DNA from: Oricola thermophila
GTDB lineage: Bacteria; Pseudomonadota; Alphaproteobacteria; Rhizobiales; Rhizobiaceae
Length of the DNA stretch: 64,000 nucleotides
Assembly: GCF_013358405.1 (NCBI RefSeq)
Contig: NZ_CP054836.1
Span: forward strand, 3,658,001 to 3,722,000
Direction of reading: 5' to 3'
Below the pieces are notes generated by a model. The model searched no databases and had not been told where the DNA came from. It saw only the letters and a program-made list of their open reading frames with translations. Shown here piece after piece: positions 27,351-35,638 of this stretch (positions within the stretch are counted from its first letter, which is position 1; the number at the start of each line of letters is the position of its first letter). The position numbers and the translations under genes are program-made.

Positions 27351-28460
27351 TCACGTCCCCGGTATGGCCAGCGGGTTGTCCGTCAGCGCCTGCGCGTCCG
27401 GCCGGTCGGGCGCGATGCCCCCGGTGAACGCCTCGAACAGGTCCTCGACATTGGCACGGCTGCCGTTCTTCGCGATCACGACAAGCCGTGTCTGCGGCCG
27501 CCGCCCGTTCCAGCCGTCGAGGCGGACAGGCGGGTGGAACACCGAGCGCACGCCGTGGATGACCAGCGGGCGGTCCGGCGTCCCGGCCGTTTGCACGATC
27601 CCCTTCACGCGCAGCAGCCGGTCGGCCATGGAGCCGCGCAGCAGATCGCAGAACATCTCGACCGTGGCGAAGGGGATCGGCCTGTCATGGGTGAGCGTGA
27701 AGGCCTCGATCGCCGCATCGTGGCGGTTCACGTCGTGCCCGTGCCCGTGCCCGTGCCCGTGCCCATGTCCGTGGTCATGGTCATGGTCGTGGTGATGGTG
27801 GTCGTGATGGTTGTGGTGGTGATGGTGGTGCGGCTCTTCCCCGGGCACGTCCGCCGCCGTCAGCGCGCTGTCGTCGAGCGTCAGCGAGAAGCCCTCTGCC
27901 TGCGCGTCGACGGGTGCCACGAGCGGGTTGAGCGCGCGCAGCACGGAAATCAGTTCGTCGGAGGGGGCGGCGACATCCGTCTTGGTCAGCACGATGCGGT
28001 CGGCGAGCGCCACCTGGCGCCGTGCCTCCTCGTGGTCCGCGAGGCTGGCAAGCCCGGTCTGCGTGCAGACCACGGTGACAACGCTGGCTACTCGGAATCG
28101 GGCGGCGATCTCCGCCGAGGCAATGATCGCCTGCAGGACCGGCACCGGGTCGGCAAGTCCAGTCGTCTCGATGATGACGCGGTCCACGGTCGCGCCCTCT
28201 TCCGCGCGTTCCGCGATCCGGGCCAGCGTGTCGACGAGATCGCCGCGGACCGTGCAGCACAGGCAGCCGTCTGACAGCTCGATCATCTGGTCGCCGGCCT
28301 GCGTCGACTCGACAAGCAGGTGGTCGATGCCGACATCGCCGAACTCGTTGACGATGACCGCGGTGTTGGCGAAGGCGCCGGAAGCAAGCAGCCGGTTGAG
28401 CAGCGTCGTCTTGCCCGCGCCGAGAAAGCCGGTGACGATGTGAACGGGAACGGACTTCAT
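27351..28460 (-). CDS. CobW/ZNG1-type GTPase with histidine-rich loop
   Basis: 369 aa. G3E GTPase: Walker A GFLGAGKTTLLNRLLA (11-26), CxCC metal motif DGCLCC (64-69), then ETTGLADPVPVL, and a CobW C-terminal domain (about 250-360). Residues 211-242 are a histidine-rich stretch with alternating His/Asp and His/Gly, a metal-binding buffer. It is more likely a zinc metallochaperone of the ZNG1 type than a cobalamin gene, although cobST is 9 kb away. The start is 8 nt from the carboxypeptidase stop, so the two are probably one transcript. Confidence 0.87.
   Translation of the reverse strand: MKSVPVHIVTGFLGAGKTTLLNRLLASGAFANTAVIVNEFGDVGIDHLLVESTQAGDQMIELSDGCLCCTVRGDLVDTLARIAERAEEGATVDRVIIETTGLADPVPVLQAIIASAEIAARFRVASVVTVVCTQTGLASLADHEEARRQVALADRIVLTKTDVAAPSDELISVLRALNPLVAPVDAQAEGFSLTLDDSALTAADVPGEEPHHHHHHNHHDHHHHDHDHDHGHGHGHGHGHGHDVNRHDAAIEAFTLTHDRPIPFATVEMFCDLLRGSMADRLLRVKGIVQTAGTPDRPLVIHGVRSVFHPPVRLDGWNGRRPQTRLVVIAKNGSRANVEDLFEAFTGGIAPDRPDAQALTDNPLAIPGT
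27735..27830. repeat. Short tandem repeats encoding the His-rich loop
   Basis: Five consecutive copies of GTGCCC (27735-27764) are followed by degenerate six-base and three-base units (GTGGTC, ATGGTC, GTG, ATG) up to 27830. On the minus strand they encode Gly-His, Asp-His and His runs of the CobW-family protein. Such tracts are prone to slippage in multiples of 3 or 6 nt, which keeps the frame. Confidence 0.75.
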
Positions 28461-28468
28461 AGCGTCTT

Positions 28469-29674
28469 TCAGGCTCCCCCGTCCGGGCGCGATTGCGGAA
28501 CCGGGATCATTCCCTCCACCAGCCCGGCCTGCTCGCGCCGTTCCGCGACCTCGTCGGACAGTCGCATCGGGCGGACGGCCGGCACCGGCAGGCTGTCGAA
28601 ATACTGGCCGGCAAACAGCACGGCCGATTTCGAGATGCCCTCGGCGCCGCCCGTGAAGACCGCCACCGGCACCGGGGCGCGGGTCATCGGGGTGAGCGCG
28701 TCGGTGGCGAAATGGTCAAGCGAACGGTCGGCCCAGCGTGCGTCGTTGGCTTCCTGCGAACAGACGGTGGCGCGCAGGTCGGCGACCTCGGTGGTGCGGT
28801 CGGCCGGCGGCGCCAGCGAGGCGAGAAGCGGGAGGCTGTCCAGCATGGGAAGGCGCGAAAAGCCCAGTTCCAGCAGGTCGGCGGCGCGCTCGGCACGGCT
28901 CTTCGAGCTCATCTCGCCCAGCACGACGGCGATCAGCGTATGGCCGTCGCGCGTCGCCGACCCTACCAGGTTGAAGCCGGACTCGCAGATATAGCCGGTC
29001 TTCATGCCGTCGGCGCCGGGGAAGCGGCCGAGCAGCAGGTTGTAGCTGCTGTATGTCCTTTCCCCCGCCTGCAGCGCCTCGATGGAGAAATAGCGGTCGT
29101 ATTGCGGGAATTCGCGGCGAATCGCGCGCGCCAGCACCGCAAGATCATGGGCGGATGAAACCTGGCCGTCCGCGTGCAGGCCGTGCGGGTTCACGAAATG
29201 GCTGTCATTCATGCCCAGCCGCGCGGCCTCGGCATTCATGCGCTTCGCGAATTCCGCCTCGGAACCGGAGACCGATTCGGCGATCGCGACGGCGATGTCG
29301 TTGGCCGATTTCGCCAGCAGCATCTTCAGCGCGTTGTCGAGATTGACGATCGTGCCGACGGGATAGGCCATGTGGCTCGGCGGCTTGCGTGCCGCGTTGG
29401 ACGAGATGCGCACCGGCGATTTCAGCGTCAGCGCCCCGGACTCGATCTCCCGGAAGGCGACGTAGGCGGTCATCAGCTTGGTCAGCGAGGCCGGCTGCCA
29501 GCGGTCGAACTCCCGCTGCGCGTGCAGTACGCGGCCGCTTTCGACATCCACGACAATCGAGGGCATCGTGCTCGATGCGGCGGCCGCCGCATGTGCGACA
29601 AGCATGAAGAGCGCGATCACGGCAAGGTGAAGCGGGGCTGGGCGGATTGCTGGGCGCATCGTCTCTCTCGGCAT
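28469..29674 (-). CDS. D-alanyl-D-alanine carboxypeptidase (penicillin-binding protein, DacF-like)
   Basis: 401 aa from MPRETMRPAIRP (or MRPAIRP at 29659); the frame runs on far upstream into the M20 peptidase gene but has no resemblance there. Signal peptide to about residue 37 (AVIALFMLVAHAAAAA). S11 peptidase motifs: SxxK in ASLTKLM, SxN in AKSANDIA, and KTG in MKTGYICESG. Trims peptidoglycan side chains in the periplasm. The C-terminal region past 280 has no clear PBP5_C fold and ends with a proline-rich tail. Upstream of the CobW gene in one transcript. Confidence 0.9.
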   Translation of the reverse strand: MPRETMRPAIRPAPLHLAVIALFMLVAHAAAAASSTMPSIVVDVESGRVLHAQREFDRWQPASLTKLMTAYVAFREIESGALTLKSPVRISSNAARKPPSHMAYPVGTIVNLDNALKMLLAKSANDIAVAIAESVSGSEAEFAKRMNAEAARLGMNDSHFVNPHGLHADGQVSSAHDLAVLARAIRREFPQYDRYFSIEALQAGERTYSSYNLLLGRFPGADGMKTGYICESGFNLVGSATRDGHTLIAVVLGEMSSKSRAERAADLLELGFSRLPMLDSLPLLASLAPPADRTTEVADLRATVCSQEANDARWADRSLDHFATDALTPMTRAPVPVAVFTGGAEGISKSAVLFAGQYFDSLPVPAVRPMRLSDEVAERREQAGLVEGMIPVPQSRPDGGA

Positions 29675-29809
29675 CAATGCCGGGTTGGATTGGTTCGGGT
29701 TGCGGGCTAGACAGTGATTGTGCCGTCTAGATGACGGAATGTCGATGGCAAGCGTTTTTTGCGGTGTCCTTCCCGGCAGGCAGGCACACGACCACCAGGG
29801 ACAAGATGA

Positions 29810-30976
29810 ATGCCGATACTCAACCGTGCCCATGACATGCAGGCGGAAGTCGCTGCCTGGCGGCAGCACCTGCACCGCCATCCCGAACTTCTGTTCGACG
29901 TACACCAGACCGCGGCCTTCGTGGAGGAGAAGCTGAAATCCTTCGGCTGCGACGAGGTGGTGACCGGGCTCGGGCGCACCGGCGTCGTCGGTGTCATCAG
30001 GGGCAGCCGCGGCCCCGGCGAGACTCTCGGCCTGCGCGCCGACATGGACGCGCTGCCGATCAGCGAGATGACCGGCAGGGACTACGCGTCCACCGTGCCC
30101 GGAAAGATGCATGCCTGCGGCCATGACGGGCATACCGCCATGCTGCTCGGCGCGGCGCAGCATCTTGCCGAGACGCGCAATTTCGCCGGCACGGTGGTCG
30201 TCGTCTTCCAGCCGGCGGAGGAGGGCGGCGGCGGTGGCCGCGAGATGGTCGAGGACGGGCTGATGGACCGTTTCGGCATCGACCGCGTCTACGGCATGCA
30301 CAACATGCCGAACCTGCCGGTCGGGCAGTTCTCGATCCGCACCGGGCCGTTCTTCGCGGCAACCGACGAGTTCCGGGTGCGAATCACGGGGCGCGGCGGC
30401 CATGCCGCCTGGCCGAACCAGACAATCGACCCGATCGTCGTCGGCGCGCAGCTCGTCCAGGCGCTGCAGACCATCGCCTCGCGCAATGTCGACCCGGTGT
30501 CGTCCATCGTGGTCTCGGTGACGCAGTTCCACGCAGGCTCGGCGCACAACGTCATTCCCGAGGAGGCGGAGATCGCGGGCACGGTGCGCACGCTGTCGCC
30601 GGAGAACCGGGAGCTCGGCGAGCGCCGCCTCAAGGCGCTGTCGGAGAACGTCGCCGCAGCCCATGGCGCGACGGCGGAAGTCACCTGGCGGCGGGGCTAT
30701 CCGGTGACGGTCAACCACTCAGCCGAGGCCGACATCTGCGCCCGGGTGGCGCGCGAGGTCGCCGGCGAGAACGCGGTCGAGACCGAGGCGCGGCCGATGA
30801 TGGGCGGCGAGGATTTCGCCTACATGCTGGAGGCGCGGCCGGGTGCGATGATCCTGATCGGCAACGGCGATTCGGCGGGGCTGCATCACCCGGCCTACGA
30901 TTTCAACGACGAGATCATCCCGCTCGGCATCAGCTACTGGGTGGCGCTGGCCGAGGCCAACGGCAAGGCCGTCTGA
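29810..30976 (+). CDS. M20 family amidohydrolase (hippurate hydrolase-like)
   Basis: 388 aa. Zinc aminoacylase fold: metal-binding GLRADMDALP, MHACGHDGHTAMLLG, EEGGGGGREMVEDGL and MMGGEDFAYMLE, plus dimerisation domain (about 185-300; GRGGHAAWPNQTIDPIV). Members cleave N-acyl amino acids, amide conjugates or N-acetyl-diaminopimelate. The specific substrate is not readable. It is divergent from the carboxypeptidase gene and ends 56 nt before tRNA-Arg. Confidence 0.88.
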   Translation: MPILNRAHDMQAEVAAWRQHLHRHPELLFDVHQTAAFVEEKLKSFGCDEVVTGLGRTGVVGVIRGSRGPGETLGLRADMDALPISEMTGRDYASTVPGKMHACGHDGHTAMLLGAAQHLAETRNFAGTVVVVFQPAEEGGGGGREMVEDGLMDRFGIDRVYGMHNMPNLPVGQFSIRTGPFFAATDEFRVRITGRGGHAAWPNQTIDPIVVGAQLVQALQTIASRNVDPVSSIVVSVTQFHAGSAHNVIPEEAEIAGTVRTLSPENRELGERRLKALSENVAAAHGATAEVTWRRGYPVTVNHSAEADICARVAREVAGENAVETEARPMMGGEDFAYMLEARPGAMILIGNGDSAGLHHPAYDFNDEIIPLGISYWVALAEANGKAV

Positions 30977-31032
30977 GGGCGTCACTTGCCGGTTTTCAAA
31001 GCCGCCGGGTTTTGTTATCTAGCGCTTCGCGC

Positions 31033-31109
31033 GGTCCCGTAGCTCAGCAGGATAGAGCATCAGATTCCTAATCTGAGGGTCACAGGTTCGAATCCTGTCG
31101 GGATCGCCA
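31033..31109 (+). tRNA. tRNA-Arg (CCU)
   Basis: 77 nt with a complete cloverleaf: acceptor GGTCCCG / CGGGATC (one G-T pair), D arm with TAGCTCAGCAGGATAGAGCA, anticodon stem TCAGA/TCTGA with loop TTCCTAA (anticodon CCT), T arm ACAGG-TTCGAAT-CCTGT, discriminator G and encoded CCA at the end. It marks the left edge of the accessory catabolic region. No duplicate of its 3' end was found downstream. Confidence 0.97.
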
Positions 31110-31220
31110 GTTGTTCTTCACGACATTTGACCGGGAGCCGCCTGGTCTCGGGACATGCCTCGTCGGTCGGCTTTCAACCGGGTGCGATCGGGCCGAAACG
31201 CACGGAGGCAACTTGCACAG

Positions 31221-31970
31221 TCAGTCTCCGAAATGCGCCATTCCGGCGTTCGTGGTGTCGCGGATATGGTGTTCGATCAATTCCATGGCCTTGGCGGCAT
31301 CCCGGTCCAGCGTTGCCTGCATGATGAGCCTGTGCTCCTTCGATTTCTGCTTGCCGAGACCTTCCGGGGTCATTTTGGAAAGAAATCGGTAGCGATCCAG
31401 CTGATCGAACATCATCGAGCGAAGCCTGAACAGCCAGTATCCCTGGCAGGCCGATACGAGCGACTCGTGGAATTCCCGATGCCGCTGCAGCCATTCGGCG
31501 TGGCGTTCCATTCTCTCCGGCCAGGGCAGGTTCTCGATCAGGCTGAGGCGGTGGTGCGCGGCGACGATCTGGCTCTCCCAGACATCGTCGCCATGTTCGA
31601 TCGCATCCGCAATGGCGCGTTTTTCGAGGTCCACGAAATGATCGGTGATCTCCAGCAGTTCCTCGCGTGAAACCCTGGCGACCTTGAATCCCTTTCCGGA
31701 TTCCAGCGTTACGAAACCCTCCGAGACGAGCTGGGACAGGGCTTCGCGCAAGGTGCCGATGCCGACATCATAGCGTTTAGTCAGTTCCGCGAACTTCAGC
31801 TTGGCTTCCGGCAGGAACACATTGCTGACGATATCCGCCCTCAGGCGCGATACGATATCCTGTCCGGCAGAGGACCCGGTCCTCGTGAGGTCGCGCTGCC
31901 CTGACTTTTTGGGTTCGATATTCAGGTCGAAATCCTCGCGGCGGCGGTTGATTCGTGTGCCGGCCGTCAT
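31221..31970 (-). CDS. GntR family transcriptional regulator (FCD domain)
   Basis: 249 aa from the ATG (MTAGTRINRR); a TTG start at 31994 would add 8 codons. Winged helix-turn-helix at about 40-98 (VGIGTLREALSQLVSEGFVTL), then an all-helical FCD ligand-binding domain with the metal-type residues in DHFVDLEKRA, HREFHESLV and IEHHIRD. It is divergent from the FAH-family gene and probably controls module A; FCD regulators usually bind a carboxylated pathway metabolite. A short palindrome at 31974-31984 overlaps its start region. Confidence 0.88.
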   Translation of the reverse strand: MTAGTRINRRREDFDLNIEPKKSGQRDLTRTGSSAGQDIVSRLRADIVSNVFLPEAKLKFAELTKRYDVGIGTLREALSQLVSEGFVTLESGKGFKVARVSREELLEITDHFVDLEKRAIADAIEHGDDVWESQIVAAHHRLSLIENLPWPERMERHAEWLQRHREFHESLVSACQGYWLFRLRSMMFDQLDRYRFLSKMTPEGLGKQKSKEHRLIMQATLDRDAAKAMELIEHHIRDTTNAGMAHFGD

Positions 31971-31973
31971 ATT

Positions 31974-31984
31974 ACACCCGGTGT
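31974..31984. promoter_or_regulatory. Palindrome at the GntR start, possible operator
   Basis: ACACC-C-GGTGT is a perfect inverted repeat with one central base, 4 nt before the GntR start codon. FadR-type regulators often bind short palindromes of this size near their own promoter. Autoregulation is inferred. Confidence 0.35.
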
Positions 31985-32057
31985 GGATATTCAATAATTA
32001 TCATTTTTTCGAAGAAATAATTTTCCGCGACCCGCGCTGTTTCGAAAGGCTCTTTGT

Positions 32058-32073
32058 AGCGGCTCAAGCCGCT
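32058..32073. promoter_or_regulatory. Inverted repeat in the GntR-FAH intergenic region
   Basis: AGCGGCT-CA-AGCCGCT is a perfect 7-bp inverted repeat in the middle of the 212-bp, AT-rich gap between the GntR gene and the FAH-family gene. It could be a regulator site or an RNA hairpin in the divergent leader. Not followed by a T run in either direction, so not a terminator. Confidence 0.35.
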
Positions 32074-32182
32074 GGGGCATCCCTATCACAACGTAACGTC
32101 ATTCCGCGAGGTGATCCTTGTGGCTTCCCATTGACCAATTTTCCATTATACAAAATCTTTCGAAAAAAAGGCGGAGGTTCGA

Positions 32183-33031
32183 ATGAGGTACGTGTCGTTT
32201 ATGGATTCCGGAGTTTCTGCCTGGGGAGCTTTGACGGAAGATGGCGGCATCGTGAAGGGAAACCGTATCTGCGGGACGTGTCCGGACTTGCGGTCCTATA
32301 TCGAGGTAGGCTTTCCGGACAGTCACCTGTTTCTGGACATGAAGCCGGATCTCGCCATGGAAGATGCCGTGCTGGAGCCGGTTATTCCCAATCCCTCGAA
32401 GATCGTCATGGCCGCGCTGAACTATTTCGAAGAGGGCGATGACAGATCAAACCCTCCTGCCTATCCGGTACTTTTCCTGCGTTTGCCGTCATCGCAAATC
32501 GGTCACAGGGCTCCGCTGGTCAAACCCCGCGTTTCCGAAAAGCTCGATTTCGAGGGAGAGCTTGCAGTGATAATCGGCAAGCCCGGCCGCCATATCGCGC
32601 GCGGCGATGCCATGGCGCATGTGGCCGGGTACTCGATCTACAATGACGGCAGCGTGCGGGACTGGCAGAAGCACAGTCACCAGTTCACCCCCGGCAAGAA
32701 CTTCCAGGGCACGGGTGCATTCGGGCCGTGCATGGTCACCGCGGACGAGATCTCCCTGTCCGGCGGTGGGCTGTCTCTGGTCACGCGCGTCAATGGAGTC
32801 GAGAAGCAGCGAACCGACACGTCCCGCATGATTTTCGACGTGCCCTATCTGGTTTCCTACATCTCGACGTTCACGGTTCTCAATGCCGGCGATGTCATCG
32901 TGACGGGCACGTGCAAGGGCTTCGGCTCCACCAGAACGCCGCAGGAATTCCTGTCGGCGGGCGATGTCGTCGATGTCGAGATCGAGGGAATTGGCGTTCT
33001 GTCCAATCCTGTCGAAGACGAAGCCGGCTGA
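32183..33031 (+). CDS. Fumarylacetoacetate hydrolase family protein
   Basis: 282 aa with ribosome site GGCGGAGG. FAH fold: metal ligands E124 and E126 in LDFEGELAVIIGK and D155 in YSIYNDGSVRDWQ; K172 region TPGKNFQGTGAFGPCMV. The family includes 2-hydroxy-muconate-type hydratases/decarboxylases, fumarylpyruvate hydrolases and 2-keto-3-deoxy sugar acid dehydratases. Beside an extradiol dioxygenase and a 2-oxoglutarate-semialdehyde-type dehydrogenase, it may hydrolyse or isomerise a ring-cleavage product or dehydrate a keto-deoxy acid. First gene of the module, with regulator divergent. Confidence 0.88.
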   Translation: MRYVSFMDSGVSAWGALTEDGGIVKGNRICGTCPDLRSYIEVGFPDSHLFLDMKPDLAMEDAVLEPVIPNPSKIVMAALNYFEEGDDRSNPPAYPVLFLRLPSSQIGHRAPLVKPRVSEKLDFEGELAVIIGKPGRHIARGDAMAHVAGYSIYNDGSVRDWQKHSHQFTPGKNFQGTGAFGPCMVTADEISLSGGGLSLVTRVNGVEKQRTDTSRMIFDVPYLVSYISTFTVLNAGDVIVTGTCKGFGSTRTPQEFLSAGDVVDVEIEGIGVLSNPVEDEAG

Positions 33032-33034
33032 TTT

Positions 33035-33069
33035 GCCGCGACTCGTCGGTGCACCGCGCTGCGGCTTTT
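33035..33069 (+). terminator. Possible terminator after the FAH-family gene
   Basis: GCCGC at 33035-33039 pairs with GCGGC at 33061-33065, with the palindrome CGGTGCACCG in the loop and TTTT following directly. The outer stem is short, so this is a weak call. It would separate the FAH gene from the dioxygenase gene, which has its own 154-bp leader. Confidence 0.3.
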
Positions 33070-33185
33070 GCCCTCAGAAAAATGCCCAATGTTTCAATGA
33101 AGCCTAGATTTTCGAAATTTATTGCAGTTTGAGAGCCTGCATGCTAGAGGGGCGTTGGATCTCGGGAGACGAGTTGGGAGGGGTT

Positions 33186-34091
33186 ATGAGCTATCTCGTG
33201 AACACGATCGGACATGTTCAGCTTAACGTGACCGTTCGGGAGGCGCTCGTCGAAGAGGCGACGAATGTTCTCGGACTGCACGTGACGCGAAACGACGATA
33301 CCGCGACATGGCTTTCGTCGAACGGTCGCGAGGCAGAGCTCGTCTTGCACGATTTCGAGGAGAACTCGGTTCGCTCGGTAGGTTTTGAAGCGGTCTCCGA
33401 GGCGGCCGTGGAAGAGGCGGCGCGCCGGATCCCGGCCGTGGGTTGCCGCATCGTTTCGGAGCGGCCAAGTCTGGATTGCTGCGCGGCCGGCGTCGTATTC
33501 GTCACCCCGCAAGGCCACACATTCGAGATACACACCCCGGTCAAGGACGACATCACCAGGCGGCGTCACTACGGCGCGGGTGTCGGTCCGCTGCGCTTGG
33601 ACCATGTCAACATCACCTCGCCCGAGCCGGCTGAAACGCGTGCTCAGCTGCAGGAAATCATGGGGCTGAAGCTCTCCGAGCGGATGGTCGATGACGGTTT
33701 GAGCTGGATGCGCGGCGGCAATCGGCTTCACCATATCCTCGGTATCGTGCGCGGCGACACCGGGTTGCACCACTACTCGTTCGAGCTGGCCGAATTTTCA
33801 GATTATTGCCGGCTGGGCGATCGCCTCGACCAGATCGACAAGGAGTTCATCTGGGGGCCGGGCCGGCATCGGCCGGGTGACAACACTTACGCCTATTACG
33901 TCGATGCCTGCGGCGCGATGGTTGAATGTTCCGGCGGCATGGCGGCAATCGCCGATGACGAAGCCTTTGAGCCCAATGTGATCACCGCGCTCAAGCGCCC
34001 GGAAAATGTGCGCGTCATGAATGTCTGGGGTACCCCGGCGCCCGCCGTCTGGCTGGAGCACAAGTTTCCGTTTGCCCGGCCCGCTGCCTGA
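33186..34091 (+). CDS. Type I extradiol ring-cleavage dioxygenase (VOC family)
   Basis: 301 aa from the ATG behind GGGAGGGGTT; the frame begins 19 codons earlier without family resemblance. Two VOC repeats (1-120 and 130-250). The C-terminal repeat carries a full extradiol set by pattern with BphC: iron ligands H140, H196 and E247, and second-shell H183, H228 and Y237 (phrases LDHVNI, NRLHHILG, LHHYSFEL, GPGRHRPG, MVECSGG). It should open a catecholic ring next to the hydroxyls. Substrate unknown. Start of a co-directional run with the reductase, hydrolase, Ldh2 and Tct genes. Confidence 0.85.
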   Translation: MSYLVNTIGHVQLNVTVREALVEEATNVLGLHVTRNDDTATWLSSNGREAELVLHDFEENSVRSVGFEAVSEAAVEEAARRIPAVGCRIVSERPSLDCCAAGVVFVTPQGHTFEIHTPVKDDITRRRHYGAGVGPLRLDHVNITSPEPAETRAQLQEIMGLKLSERMVDDGLSWMRGGNRLHHILGIVRGDTGLHHYSFELAEFSDYCRLGDRLDQIDKEFIWGPGRHRPGDNTYAYYVDACGAMVECSGGMAAIADDEAFEPNVITALKRPENVRVMNVWGTPAPAVWLEHKFPFARPAA

Positions 34092-34129
34092 GGCGGCCGG
34101 AATTCGACTGATCCGACAACAAGGGAAAA

Positions 34130-34696
34130 ATGAGTTTCATGACTTCGGTAGGTATCCTCGAGGGGTCGCTTCGCAAGGCATCCCTGTCCCGCGCGGTCGC
34201 ACGCTCCGCGCCGGGTCTCGCGCCGGACGGCCTCGCGGCGCAAATGCTCCCGAGCCCGGGCACGTTGCCCCTGTTCAACCAGGATGTCCTCGACGAGGGC
34301 CTTCCGGAGAGCGTCGGCACGCTGGAGGCGGCCATCAGGGCGTCGGATGCGGTGCTGATCGTTACGCCGGAATACAACTGGTCGTTTCCCGGCGTGTTGA
34401 AGAACGCCATCGACTGGCTGTCCCGCATCAGCCCAAACCCGCTGGAAGGCAAGCCCGTCGCCATCTGGAGCGTGTCTCCCGGGGCGCTGGGGGGCGCACG
34501 GCTGCACGAGGGGCTGCGCCAGGTACTCCACAGCCAGGACGCCAGGATCATGGCCAAGCCCGAAGTGCAGGTCGCGCTGGCGAAGTCGAAGGTTGATGTC
34601 GCCGAGAGCCGCATTGTCCATGCCGACACGGAAGCCTTCCTGCGGGCTCATCTCGCCAGGTTCATGGAATTCGCCAACGCGTGCAGGAGCGACTGA
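34130..34696 (+). CDS. NADPH-dependent FMN reductase family protein
   Basis: 188 aa. Flavodoxin-like fold with GSLRKASLSRAVA (phosphate loop) and TPEYNWSFPGVLKNAIDWLSR (flavin loop), the signature of the ChrR/SsuE-like reductases. It may reduce quinones or supply FMNH2 to a partner monooxygenase, but none is present in the module. Preceded by AAGGGAAAAA and 38 nt after the dioxygenase stop. Confidence 0.88.
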   Translation: MSFMTSVGILEGSLRKASLSRAVARSAPGLAPDGLAAQMLPSPGTLPLFNQDVLDEGLPESVGTLEAAIRASDAVLIVTPEYNWSFPGVLKNAIDWLSRISPNPLEGKPVAIWSVSPGALGGARLHEGLRQVLHSQDARIMAKPEVQVALAKSKVDVAESRIVHADTEAFLRAHLARFMEFANACRSD

Positions 34697-34750
34697 GCAA
34701 GCCGGTTGGGCGATCCGCGCCCGAACCGTGACCGACAACGGGAAAGCAAG

Positions 34751-35638
34751 ATGGAATATCCTCTCAACTTCATGTCGGACGGCCTGAAACTGGCAGGCGT
34801 GCTGCACGTGCCCGAGGGCAGAAAGCCCGGCCAGCGGCTTCCGACGTTCATCGTCCTCCACGGTTTCGTGGGTACCAAGGACAAGTCGCATGTCGAGCTC
34901 CTTTCCCGGATGCTCGAGGAATTCGGCTACTGCGTGTTCCGGATCGACTTCCGCGGTTGCGGCGAGAGCGAGGGGGCGCGCGGCGAAGTCCGGTGCTTCG
35001 ACCAGGTGGCCGATACCAAGAACGCACTTTCCTTCATCGCCGAGCGCGAAGAGGTCGATCCCGAGAGGATTGGCGTCACCGGCCATAGCTTCGGCGCGGC
35101 GGTGGCGATCTTCGCTGGCGGCATCGACGAGCGTATCGCCTGCGTGATGTCGTTCTGCGGCTGGGGTGACGGCGAGCGCAAGTTCCGCGGCCAGCACCCC
35201 ACGCCGGAAGCCTGGGCAAGGTTCACCGACCTCCTCGAAAGGGGGCGCCGGCAGAAGGAAGAGACAGGCGAGAGCCTCTGGGTCTCACGCTTCGATGTCG
35301 TTCCCATTCCCGAGGAGTTGCGCAAGAACCTGTCGCCCAAGGCGCAGTTCGAGGTTCCGGTCGAGACGGCGTTCAGCATGTACAAGTTCAGGGCAGAGGA
35401 CGTCGTCGCCGACATCGCGCCAAGGCCTCTGCTCCTGTTCCACACGGCCGGCGACGTCATCACGCCCATGGAGCAGTCGATCCGGCTGTTCGAGAAGGCC
35501 GGCAAGAATGCCGAGCTGATGATCCCGACCGGCGTTTCCCATTTCCCGCTGTCGGAGGAGGACGCTCCCTACACGCGGATCCTGGTGAAGGCGTGGCTCG
35601 ACAAGTTCTTTCCCACGCCGCTTGCGAACGCGAAATGA
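34751..35638 (+). CDS. Alpha/beta hydrolase
   Basis: 295 aa from MEYPLNFMSDG; the 15 residues upstream are not family-like. Catalytic triad visible: nucleophile S113 in GHSFGAAVA, Asp in FHTAGDVITP and His in TGVSHFPL; oxyanion loop LHGFVGTKDK. Resembles cinnamoyl/feruloyl esterases and meta-cleavage-type C-C hydrolases in outline; specificity not determined. Its stop overlaps the next start by 4 nt (ATGA), so co-translated with the Ldh2-type gene. Confidence 0.87.
   Translation: MEYPLNFMSDGLKLAGVLHVPEGRKPGQRLPTFIVLHGFVGTKDKSHVELLSRMLEEFGYCVFRIDFRGCGESEGARGEVRCFDQVADTKNALSFIAEREEVDPERIGVTGHSFGAAVAIFAGGIDERIACVMSFCGWGDGERKFRGQHPTPEAWARFTDLLERGRRQKEETGESLWVSRFDVVPIPEELRKNLSPKAQFEVPVETAFSMYKFRAEDVVADIAPRPLLLFHTAGDVITPMEQSIRLFEKAGKNAELMIPTGVSHFPLSEEDAPYTRILVKAWLDKFFPTPLANAK

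Noticed and set aside
27735..27830. Tandem GTGCCC repeats as a CRISPR array
   Set aside because: Units are 6 nt without spacers and encode an in-frame His-rich loop.
27351..28460. CobW gene as part of the cobalamin pathway
   Set aside because: It is 9 kb from cobST, shares a transcript with a carboxypeptidase, and has the His-rich loop typical of zinc chaperones.
31085..33014. Possible direct repeat of the tRNA 3' end (AATCCTGTCG at 31091 and near 33005)
   Set aside because: Only 10 bases match, the second copy is inside the FAH coding sequence, and no longer identity or integrase accompanies it.
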